The notes below the pieces were generated by a model. That model saw only the letters and a program-made list of their open reading frames with translations, was not told the DNA's origin and did not search any database. Of a DNA stretch of 64,000 nucleotides, positions 16,285-24,531 are shown piece after piece. The DNA is from Ancylothrix sp. D3o (GTDB lineage: Bacteria > Cyanobacteriota > Cyanobacteriia > Cyanobacteriales > Oscillatoriaceae). Position numbers and translations under genes: made by a program. The DNA is taken from positions 620,001 to 684,000 of the forward strand of contig NZ_JAMXEX010000001.1 of NCBI RefSeq assembly GCF_025370775.1. The letters are read 5' to 3'. Positions within the stretch are counted from its first letter, which is position 1; every line of letters begins with the position of its first letter.

Positions 16285-18828
16285 TTAATCTTCCAGTAAT
16301 TGTACGCGATTGCGACCGGCTTGTTTTGCCTGATAAAGCGCCTTATCAGCATAGCGGTATAAAGCTTGAAGATCCGTCCCATCGGTTGGATACTCAACAA
16401 CACCGGCACTAAAAGTCACCTCAAAAGTCGCCTCCGAAGGATTACCAAAAATTTCTTGACGGAAAACTTGGAGAAACTCAGACAAACGTTTTACCCCATC
16501 AAACTTGCTCATACCATACATTCCAACCACAAACTCCTCACCACCCCAACGAGCCACCACATCCTCACTGCGGAACGAACGCAATAATAACTCACCGAGC
16601 CGGTGTAACACCGCATCCCCAGCCGTATGACCGTAACAGTCGTTAACTTGCTTAAAATAATCAAGATCCAGAACTGCAAAACAAAGCGGCTGAGTATAAC
16701 GATCAGCCAGACGCAAAAGCTGACCTAAATCTTGAATAGACTTGCGACGGTTTGCCAGGCCGGTGAGCGTGTCAGTTTCCGCCATACTCCGCAACAAATG
16801 CGTCCGCTCCAAACGGTTAAGAATGCGCGTCACCAACTCTGGCCCAACCACCGGCTTAGTAACATAATCATCTCCCCCACAAGCAAACACCTGATGAACA
16901 GTATTTTCATCAGTGTGAGCCGTCAGAAACAAAATCGGCATTCCCGCCCAGCGAGGATCATTGCGTACCACTTGGCAAAGTTCAATCCCGCTAACTTGTG
17001 GCATTTCAACATCCAAAACCAATAACTCAGGCGAACAAGCCTCCAAAGTATCCCAAAATTGAGTCGGGTCATCTAAAGTTGTCAGTTTAAAACCCCAAGG
17101 TTTTAACAGAGTTTGTAAAGCAGCCAAAACATGAACATCATCATCAACAATCATCACCTTAGATTGATGAGTTTGATAACGCTTCAACACATCCGCCACC
17201 GCATCCATCACCGCCGCTGCTGTCACCGGCTTTTGTAAAAAAGCCTTACCTCCCCGCCGCGCCACATCCAGCCGGTCGGCAAACCCGTCTCGACTTGTGA
17301 GAACCAACACCGGCAAAGGCTGCGCCCGATTGGTGAGTTCGCTTAAAAACTCCAACCCAGCAACAGCCGTATCCGCATTCGACAGATCAAGCAAAACCGC
17401 ATCAGGTTGGAGAGCTTGCAGACAACCTCGCGCCGCCGTCCAGTCGTCAACACCCTGGACACGCATTCCTTGAGAGTTCGCCAGTTGTGTCAATTCCTCT
17501 TCAAGTTCGGGATCTGTTTTAATAACCAGCAGCAAAGGTTGATGTTGAAAGAAAGACGTAGTTTTAGGATTCAATTTTTGGAGAGGAGGAATAGGTGAGC
17601 GCAACTCTTGAGCCGGCGCTGGCTTAGGACTCTTGGTACCACCTTCAACTTCAGAGCGCAGAGCGATCACCAAGTCTCTCAAAACCGGCTCTTGTTCACT
17701 TTTGAGCCCAGAACAAGCCAACAAATTTTCTAGTTTACGAGCGATCCGAGAACCTTCTGCAAAACCATAGGTTCCCAACGAGCCCGCCAGTTTGTGCGCT
17801 TCTCGTTCCGCATCAAGTTGCAACTCTAAAGTCAGTACACCTTCTTTTAAAGCCGCGATAGCGTTTTCGACGATACTAACTCGCTGTTTAATCGGCTCTT
17901 TAAATTGCTCCCACAATAAAGCTACCGCAGCTTTCATTTTTTCCGACAGTGGGAGGGAAGCGTTACCCACCTCGCACAATGTTGGCAAAGATGTTTGCGT
18001 AGCCTCTTGTAGCGAAGGTTCGATCTTTTGCCGGGTTTGATCAGGCTGCGCTAGTGGCAAAGAATTCTCCAAACTAAGAGCCTCTTGGCGTCTCTGTTGA
18101 GGCTCGGAAACTTCTGTTTCCTGTGGTGTCTGGGTTGAGTCGCTCTCCAGAGTATTGTAAGGTTTGAGACGATAGCCTAAACCATAAACCGTTTCGATCA
18201 CATCCGCCGGAGCGCCGGCAGCTTTTAACTTCATTCGCAAGCCTTTAATATGGGCTCTGACGGTTTCTTCTGCGGGAGATTCTTCAAAAGACCACAACTG
18301 CTCTAAAATCGCATTGCGGCTAAATACCCGGTTATTGTTCCGCAAAAACAACTCCAGCAGGCCATATTCTTTAGGAGTCAAGTGCAGAGGTTGACCGGCA
18401 TAGCTAACAGTGCAGGTGTTGGGATCAAGACGCAACAAACCCCACCCCAAAACGGGGGGTAAAGCTGTACCCTTTCTTCGCAAAAGCGCCCGAATTCTCG
18501 CTGCTAGTTCTTCGGGGTCAAAAGGTTTTACCACATAGTCATCTGCACCGGCATCAAACCCCATGACTTTATCATTTTTGCTGTCTTTGGCAGTCAACAA
18601 TAAAATCGGCATACTTAGTCGGTTTGAGCGCAGGCGACGGCAAAGAGTGATTCCGTCTAGTTTCGGCAGCATTACATCTAAAACAATTAAGTCATAATTA
18701 AAACTTTCGGCTAGATCCCAAGCTTTTAAGCCATCACTGGCTACATCTACCGTGTGGTGGTGTTCAGTTAGAACGGTCTGTAGCATAGAAGCTAGGAGAT
18801 CGTCATCCTCTACGAGTAAGATTTTCAT
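16285..18828 (-). CDS. Multi-domain response regulator: REC-wHTH-Hpt-REC-REC-GGDEF diguanylate cyclase
   Basis: The product has 847 residues. Order of domains: OmpR-type receiver 1-120 (phospho-Asp51, Lys101), winged-helix DNA-binding domain 125-225 (ending VYGLGYRLKP), a Gln/Pro linker, a histidine phosphotransfer domain about 295-395 (His345 in EAHKLAGSLG), a degenerate-looking receiver 430-550 (Asp481, Lys533), an intact receiver 556-675 (Asp606, Lys658), and a GGDEF domain 680-847. The cyclase signature is GGEEF at 762-766, with an intact product-inhibition RxxD site at 753-756. It thus combines promoter binding, phosphorelay and c-di-GMP synthesis. No partner histidine kinase lies nearby. 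Long upstream DNA (about 800 bases) separates it from the divergent DUF3352 gene. Confidence 0.92.
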   Translation of the reverse strand: MKILLVEDDDLLASMLQTVLTEHHHTVDVASDGLKAWDLAESFNYDLIVLDVMLPKLDGITLCRRLRSNRLSMPILLLTAKDSKNDKVMGFDAGADDYVVKPFDPEELAARIRALLRRKGTALPPVLGWGLLRLDPNTCTVSYAGQPLHLTPKEYGLLELFLRNNNRVFSRNAILEQLWSFEESPAEETVRAHIKGLRMKLKAAGAPADVIETVYGLGYRLKPYNTLESDSTQTPQETEVSEPQQRRQEALSLENSLPLAQPDQTRQKIEPSLQEATQTSLPTLCEVGNASLPLSEKMKAAVALLWEQFKEPIKQRVSIVENAIAALKEGVLTLELQLDAEREAHKLAGSLGTYGFAEGSRIARKLENLLACSGLKSEQEPVLRDLVIALRSEVEGGTKSPKPAPAQELRSPIPPLQKLNPKTTSFFQHQPLLLVIKTDPELEEELTQLANSQGMRVQGVDDWTAARGCLQALQPDAVLLDLSNADTAVAGLEFLSELTNRAQPLPVLVLTSRDGFADRLDVARRGGKAFLQKPVTAAAVMDAVADVLKRYQTHQSKVMIVDDDVHVLAALQTLLKPWGFKLTTLDDPTQFWDTLEACSPELLVLDVEMPQVSGIELCQVVRNDPRWAGMPILFLTAHTDENTVHQVFACGGDDYVTKPVVGPELVTRILNRLERTHLLRSMAETDTLTGLANRRKSIQDLGQLLRLADRYTQPLCFAVLDLDYFKQVNDCYGHTAGDAVLHRLGELLLRSFRSEDVVARWGGEEFVVGMYGMSKFDGVKRLSEFLQVFRQEIFGNPSEATFEVTFSAGVVEYPTDGTDLQALYRYADKALYQAKQAGRNRVQLLED

Positions 18829-19642
18829 TTACCCTTTGCCTAAAATAAAGTGAAGCATTAAGGTTTGCTTCTTTTGTGTCCTGGTCAAAGCAGCTTTTAA
18901 ATACTTATAAGCCAATCTTAACTCCCCTGAGTGGCTCTAGCATCGTAGGCTACACCTCTTATAGCTCCCAAATTCTTAAGGACAGTTGCCGGCTGAATTT
19001 TGTAGTTTTGTTACAAAGAGGAGCGTCAATTCTTCTCCTTGTTCAACTGCTTTGTCGGTAACATTTTTTTGTTTTTCTCACTTGTGTCTGCCTACAAGAC
19101 AGACCCCTTTTTTTAAGATTATTTGCTTTTTTGCTTCATAACTTCTTTAAGAAGTCCTCAGCAATTTTACCTAAGAAATGGGAGAGTTAAACCGCAATCT
19201 TGATTATCGCTGATTTTGGCAATCAACTTAATTTTTACACGCATTGCTTAAAATAACAGCCGCTCAGATCGCTTTTAAATGGGCCAAAAAGTCAAATTGT
19301 CGGGCTACATTGCTGTGGCTGAATTTGTTAATACTCTGTTGTCAAAACTCAGCATAAAAAACCAATTTACCCTCAATTAATGGCCAAGCAAGGCATCTGC
19401 ATCAGCAGAGAAATCTCGAAAATTTAACCAATGTAAAGCTGGTCTGTTTGGGTTTGCCTCTAAAGGGGAGATCATCGTTGTAGTATCGTTTCCGGTTATT
19501 CTGGCTTATTAATCCCTAAAATTAGTAGTAGGGGCTGGTATGGCTTGCGCCACAAGCCACGCTATCATCCACATCGCTTGCCACTACCTTTGATCATTGA
19601 TAAACCGGCCCCTACGAGGGAACGAAAACGTTTAATTTAAAA
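18829..19642. other. Long divergent intergenic region
   Basis: 814 bases between divergently transcribed genes. It contains a palindrome acttctt-t-aagaagt at 19141-19155, a possible operator, and a small element bounded by gtaggggctggt (19528-19539) and its near inverse accggcccctac (19604-19615). No credible gene was found; a 61-codon frame at 18876-19061 shows no protein character. Confidence 0.45.
19528..19615. repeat. Small inverted-repeat element
   Basis: The 12-base ends gtaggggctggt and accggcccctac are inverses except for one position. The interior is 64 bases, includes cttgcgccacaagccacgc and has no coding potential. It lies 27 bases before the start of the DUF3352 gene and could be a small MITE-like insertion or a leader hairpin. 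Confidence 0.4.
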
Positions 19643-21382
19643 ATGAAGCAACGCACATTTTTTTCTGTATTAGCAGCCGTTGTGCTTGTGCTGCTATTGT
19701 CGGCAGCCAGAGGCTTTGCAGGGGTGTTCGCTAACAGTCCGCTTTCACTATTGGCAGGAGGATCAACGGCTAACCCAGCCGCTGCTATATTTGTACCAGC
19801 CACAGCACCGGCAATGGTGTCTTTGCTTGTTAATCCTAAACAACTAGAGACTCTCGGACAACTGGCAACTCCCCCCAAACAGCGCCGCGACATTCGCCGT
19901 TATTTCGAGGATCTCGAAAACAATTTAGTCCGGGCCGGTTCTTCTACAGCTATGCCGCCAGCTTTCTTTGATAAATTGGCCTTTAGAAGTGCCGGATTAA
20001 ATTACCGTCAAGATATTGAGAGTTGGTTAGGAGACGAAATTACTTTTGCTGTCACCGGCCTTGATATTGACCGCGATACCAGCAATGGCAACCTCCCCGG
20101 ATATTTACTCGCCATAGCCACCCGTTCCCCAGAACGCAGCCGACAATTTTTAGATGTGTTTTGGCAGGAAAAAGCAACCGCAGGTGCAAAAATTATTTCC
20201 GAACCCTATCAAGGGGCTACTTTAATTTATGATGCTGCGGGCACTTCTTGGGCAAGTGCGGTGGTAGGCCAGCAGTTTGTCTTATTTGCCAACAGTCCCA
20301 AAGTTTTAAGGGATGCGATCAATAATGTTCAGGTATCCGGTTTAAGCCTCAACACCTCAAAAACTTACCGTCAGTCCCTAGAAACCCTTACCCAACCGCG
20401 CACGCTTCTAGCCTTTGTAAATTTAGCCCAGCTTACGGCATTAAAAAGTGTGGATATCCCTGTTTTAAATTCGGTCGCCAGAAGACAGGAGGGGAGTTTT
20501 TCCAGCAATGAAACACTAACGCTTGCTTTGGGCTTTAACCGCAGCGGGATTAAGGCGGAAAGTGCGTTATTGTTGCCTCAAGCCAATTTAGATAGCGCTG
20601 TGCCAAGTTTAACTGGGCCGGTGGGAGCATTGACTTATATTCCTGCCAATGTTGGCGTATTGAGTGCGGGGACGAACCTGGCCGGCCTGTGGAATACGTT
20701 GGCGGGTTCGGAAGATACAGCACTGTTTAAATTGATCACAGAGACAATTTCTAGTGGAGGATCTCGCTGGGGAATTGATATAGGGCAAGATATTTTTAAC
20801 TCCACAAAAGGAGAATATGCTATCGGCCTTTTGCCGAACAGTGGCAACAGTTCCGCTGATTGGATTTTTGTCGCTCAAAAATCCCCAGAAAACGCCGAAT
20901 TTATTGAACGCTTAGATAATATTGCCACCACTCAGGGGTTTAGTGTCGGGCCGGTGAGGCTGGGAAATCAAGAAATTTCCGCTTGGACAAAACTGAGTGC
21001 TTCTCAAGCAGAAGGAAAAGCGCAGCCGGTGGAATTACAAGCGCAAGTGCGGGGGGCCCATACAGGGGTAGGAGAGTATGAAATTTTCGCTTCTTCGCTG
21101 GAAGTCATCGAGAAAGCTTTAAAAGCCAAGGACGGCGAAAATGCTCTGGCTAATAATAGTTTTCGGGCCGGTATCGCTGCTTTGCCTGTTCCCAATTCTG
21201 GCTATGTTTATTTGGACTGGGGAACAACTCAAACCGTTTTAGAGCGTCAGTTTCCGATTTTTAAGTTAGTTGAAGTGGCCGCTGCGCCGGTGTTCCAGCA
21301 TTTGCGTTCCCTGACTCTCACCAGCACAGGCGGCGAGGCCGGTGTTCGTCGTGCTGATGTGTTTGTCTTGGTGGGTTCTTAA
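19643..21382 (+). CDS. DUF3352 protein, exported
   Basis: The product has 579 residues. Residues 4-30 are a hydrophobic signal or anchor (FFSVLAAVVLVLLLSAARGF), so the rest is outside the cytoplasmic or thylakoid membrane. The body matches the cyanobacterial DUF3352 family: AAIFVPATAPAMVSLLVNP, then FEDLENNLV, GDEITFAVTGLDID, LLAIATRSPERSRQFLD and the repeated half starting VGALTYIPANVGVLSAG. The two similar halves suggest an internal duplication. The family has no established biochemical function. It stands alone between a large upstream region and a convergent PBP2 gene. Confidence 0.85.
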   Translation: MKQRTFFSVLAAVVLVLLLSAARGFAGVFANSPLSLLAGGSTANPAAAIFVPATAPAMVSLLVNPKQLETLGQLATPPKQRRDIRRYFEDLENNLVRAGSSTAMPPAFFDKLAFRSAGLNYRQDIESWLGDEITFAVTGLDIDRDTSNGNLPGYLLAIATRSPERSRQFLDVFWQEKATAGAKIISEPYQGATLIYDAAGTSWASAVVGQQFVLFANSPKVLRDAINNVQVSGLSLNTSKTYRQSLETLTQPRTLLAFVNLAQLTALKSVDIPVLNSVARRQEGSFSSNETLTLALGFNRSGIKAESALLLPQANLDSAVPSLTGPVGALTYIPANVGVLSAGTNLAGLWNTLAGSEDTALFKLITETISSGGSRWGIDIGQDIFNSTKGEYAIGLLPNSGNSSADWIFVAQKSPENAEFIERLDNIATTQGFSVGPVRLGNQEISAWTKLSASQAEGKAQPVELQAQVRGAHTGVGEYEIFASSLEVIEKALKAKDGENALANNSFRAGIAALPVPNSGYVYLDWGTTQTVLERQFPIFKLVEVAAAPVFQHLRSLTLTSTGGEAGVRRADVFVLVGS

Positions 21383-21487
21383 GGGCTGGGGACTCTTGAG
21401 TGATGACTGGGAGAGGAGAGTTTTTTAAGAGAACTCACCTATCCTTCATCAAGGTTTTTTGAGTCCCTAATCATTAATCAGCAGTTT

Positions 21488-23302
21488 CTATTCCTTTGGG
21501 GCTGGCTTGGGTTTGTGGTCTTTAAAATAAGTTTTAAAGATTTCGTGAGCAATGGGAGCCGCAGCAACCCCGCCATAACCGCCGTTTTCGACAACCACCC
21601 CTATGGCAATTTCGGGCTTATTGGCCGGCCCATAGGCGATATAGTTGGCGTTATCTTCTTGGCCAAAAACTTCAGCGGTGCCGGTTTTGCCAGCAGTCAG
21701 AGGAATAGAACCATCATTAAGTTGCTTGCCGGTGCCGCGTTCTACCACCGCCACTAAACCCCTTTGCATCACTTCAATGGTTTCTTTTTTAATGCCGGTG
21801 GGTTCAGGTTTTGTAGCCGGTGTATTAGTTTGAGATGCCAGCAGGTGCGGTTTAACCCGATATCCACCATTGGCAATTGTTGCTACCATCACGGCCATTT
21901 CTAAAGGTGTCGTTAAAACCAAACCCTGACCAATGGACATACTCACGGTGTCCCCGGCATACCATTCTTCACCATAAAGCGCTTGTTTATCGGCAGGAGT
22001 GGGCAGAGACCCCGGTTGACCGCCTTCCAAACCCAGCAAATCGAGATTCGTGCTTTCACCAATCCCCATTTTATGGCCCCATTTAGAAATTTCCTCTGGG
22101 CCGGTTTCCATCCCCATTTGATAGAAAAAAGTGTTGGAACTATAGGCTAGAGCGTCTTCAAAGCCAATTACACCATAGCCGCCGCTATGTTCATTAAATG
22201 TGATCCCACCCACTGTAATTGAAGCGGCTGTGGCGATCATTGAGTCGGGGGTATATTTACCAGACTCGATACCCGCAACCGCAGTAACGACTTTAAAGGT
22301 ACTTCCCGGCGGGTAGCCTTGCAGCGCTCGATTCAGAAAAGGCTTATCTTTGTCTTGGAGTGCGTTCCATTCTTTGGTGCTAACCTGACGAGTAAACAAA
22401 TTCGGGTCAAAGGAAGGGCCACTCGCCATTGCCAAGATAGCGCCGGTTCGGACATCCAGCACCACCACTGCACCGCGTCGTCCGTTGAGGGCTTTTTCAG
22501 CAGTTTTTTGTAACTCTATGTCGATGGTGAGCTTTACCCATTGGCCTGCTGTGGGAGGACGCACGCCAATTTCTCGCAATTCTTGTCCCATTGCATCTAC
22601 TTCAATGAGCCGACTTCCCCAAATGCCTTGAAGAAGCTGGTTTGCTTGGCTTTCAATTCCCATTTTGCCGACTATCATCCCCATCGGGTAGTCTGAGTTA
22701 GCCAGCAACTCTTCTTGGGTGGCTTCGCCAATATATCCCAAAAGATGAGATCCCATTTCACCATTGGGGTAGTATCTGCTAGATTCGGGGCGGATCTCGA
22801 CTCCCCGAAATTCTTGTGCACGTTCGCCTAAAATTACAAATGCTGTAGAGCTAACACCATCGCTAATTCGCACCGGCATTGCTGATTTATAGCCGGTTTT
22901 TTCTAATTTCTGCACAATTGTTTTGGCTGGAATGTTCAGCAAAGAGCTTAGTTTTTGTGCTGTTTCCATCCATTGTGCCGGCGTTTGTTCTTTTGGCCAC
23001 AAATAAATAGAACGCGAGAGTCGGTTGGCTGCCAAAAGTTTGCCATTGCGGTCTAAGATATTGCCTCTTTCTGAGCGCATTGGCAATAGGCGAATTCGGT
23101 TTTGATCGGCACGCTCACGGTGATATTCACCTTTGATAATTTGTAAATTTACTAAGCGTACTGTATAGCTCACCAGCATTGAGGAAATTACCAGCATCAG
23201 CACAATTGATTGATTTCTTTGGCTGCGCCGACGTTCGGCTTCTCGGAGTTGGCTGGAGCCAAAACCTTTCTTAGTTGAGTCAAAAAAAAGTCCACTAGCC
23301 AT
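21488..23302 (-). CDS. mrdA: Penicillin-binding protein 2 (peptidoglycan DD-transpeptidase, elongation type)
   Basis: ATG at 23302 gives 604 residues (MASGLFFDS); an upstream ATG adds 7. One membrane segment (VLMLVISSMLVSYTV) anchors it, with the class B dimerisation domain beginning ERGNILDRNGKLLA. The transpeptidase motifs are intact: STFK (Ser at about 334), SSN (about 388-390) and KTGTAE (about 539). Together with RodA it builds lateral cell-wall peptidoglycan. Length is normal for PBP2. It follows thiD on the same strand after about 120 bases and is convergent with the DUF3352 gene. Confidence 0.93.
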   Translation of the reverse strand: MASGLFFDSTKKGFGSSQLREAERRRSQRNQSIVLMLVISSMLVSYTVRLVNLQIIKGEYHRERADQNRIRLLPMRSERGNILDRNGKLLAANRLSRSIYLWPKEQTPAQWMETAQKLSSLLNIPAKTIVQKLEKTGYKSAMPVRISDGVSSTAFVILGERAQEFRGVEIRPESSRYYPNGEMGSHLLGYIGEATQEELLANSDYPMGMIVGKMGIESQANQLLQGIWGSRLIEVDAMGQELREIGVRPPTAGQWVKLTIDIELQKTAEKALNGRRGAVVVLDVRTGAILAMASGPSFDPNLFTRQVSTKEWNALQDKDKPFLNRALQGYPPGSTFKVVTAVAGIESGKYTPDSMIATAASITVGGITFNEHSGGYGVIGFEDALAYSSNTFFYQMGMETGPEEISKWGHKMGIGESTNLDLLGLEGGQPGSLPTPADKQALYGEEWYAGDTVSMSIGQGLVLTTPLEMAVMVATIANGGYRVKPHLLASQTNTPATKPEPTGIKKETIEVMQRGLVAVVERGTGKQLNDGSIPLTAGKTGTAEVFGQEDNANYIAYGPANKPEIAIGVVVENGGYGGVAAAPIAHEIFKTYFKDHKPKPAPKE

Positions 23303-23423
23303 TTTTACTTTTATCCCGCACATCGAGGCTCATTTTAATTCAGCCCGTTTGTATATTTCGTTTTTGACAAGTATGTAGAGACACGGTGATTTGATCGCAG
23401 CTTTCGTTTCCGAAATGCACCCC

Positions 23424-24230
23424 TTACCCTATTTTCAACCGGCCTGTATAAATTCCCACCGGCCCGGTTCCCGAACCCAGAGGCAATGCGTTTTTCAATG
23501 CTTGGGTTACATAATGTTTGGCCTGCACAAACGCTGAGAAGGGTTCTTCTCCCAGTGCTAAGTTTGCGGCTATGGCGGCTGAGAGGGTGCAGCCGGTGCC
23601 GTGTGTGTGAGGGGTTTCGATAGTTTCTGTTTGCACGATTTCATGTTTATTGCCATCAAACCAGACATCCACCCCATGCAGTCCGTCTTTCATTGCTCCG
23701 CCTTTAACGATAACTGCTTTTGATCCAAGCTTATAAATTTTTTCGGCTGCTTTTTTCATCTGCTCTAGGGTATCAATTTCCAATCCGCTCAGCAATTGTG
23801 CTTCATAGCGGTTTGGGGTGAGGACGGTTGCGTGCGGGATCAAGTATTCCCGCAGGCTGTCGATGGCGTTATTATCAATTAATTGGGCGCCGGTGCGAGA
23901 TACCATCACGGGATCAACTACTAAATTGCTTAAGCCGTGAAGGTTTATTTGTGCCGCTACAGCTTTTATGATCTCTTGATTGAGTAGCATCCCTGTTTTG
24001 AGGGCGGCTACTGTAATATCTGTTACGACTGCTTCAATTTGAGCAATCACTCCTGAGACGGGTACTGCATCAACTCGTGTTACACCCAAGGTATTTTGAG
24101 CGGTGATACAAGTTATGGCGCAAGTACCGTGAACTCCGTTAAAGGCAAAGGCTCGTAAGTCTGCCTGAATACCGGCACCGCCTCCACTGTCTGAACCGGC
24201 TATGGTCAGCGCTACCGCAATTTTTGTCAT
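23424..24230 (-). CDS. thiD: Hydroxymethylpyrimidine/phosphomethylpyrimidine kinase
   Basis: The product has 268 residues. It phosphorylates HMP and then HMP-P in thiamine biosynthesis. Signature motifs: IAGSDSGGGAGIQADLRAF at the N-terminus, VVDPVMVSRTGAQL, VLTPNRYEAQLL and the anion-hole loop THGTGCTLSAAIA. The end (LGSGTGPVGIYTG) is typical. Its start codon lies at the edge of a TGACAAATGAC-type repeat. No TPP riboswitch pattern was found upstream. Confidence 0.95.
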   Translation of the reverse strand: MTKIAVALTIAGSDSGGGAGIQADLRAFAFNGVHGTCAITCITAQNTLGVTRVDAVPVSGVIAQIEAVVTDITVAALKTGMLLNQEIIKAVAAQINLHGLSNLVVDPVMVSRTGAQLIDNNAIDSLREYLIPHATVLTPNRYEAQLLSGLEIDTLEQMKKAAEKIYKLGSKAVIVKGGAMKDGLHGVDVWFDGNKHEIVQTETIETPHTHGTGCTLSAAIAANLALGEEPFSAFVQAKHYVTQALKNALPLGSGTGPVGIYTGRLKIG

Positions 24231-24531
24231 GGTTCAAGGGTCAATGGTCAATGGTCATTTGTCAATTGTCATTTGTCATTGGCAAAAAAATGCTTTCTTA
24301 CAAAGGACTGTGGACTATGGACAAATGACAAAACTTGAGTTTTTTTCATTTCCACAAGTTTACTCACTCTTTGTCCTAATCTATCTGTCCTAATATAATT
24401 ATTTTAAATAATGCTTATGAGTTTTTCTAATAACGTTTAGGACTAGCCCCGCGCTTGGTTCTAGTCCTAGTTTAAATATTCAGGTATTTTGATGGGGGGT
24501 GGAATTGGCAAAACCCCACCACCCAAAGCGC
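24231..24531. repeat. Intergenic region with TGACAAATGAC-family repeat (24231-24330)
   Basis: It reads gtcaatggtcatttgtcaa, gtcatttgtcattgg, then ggactgtggactatggac and aaatgacaaaac: the same words and order as the copy at 16188-16280. From 24331 to 24531 no gene or strong structure was seen, only a weak gggtgg/ccaccc inverted repeat near the ppsA stop. Confidence 0.6.

Noticed and set aside
18876-19061. 61-codon plus-strand frame in the long intergenic region
   Set aside because: No ribosome-binding site, low-complexity Leu/Ser composition.
24231-24531. Possible TPP riboswitch upstream of thiD
   Set aside because: No ctgaga or acct-gatc type conserved segments; the region is a dispersed repeat.
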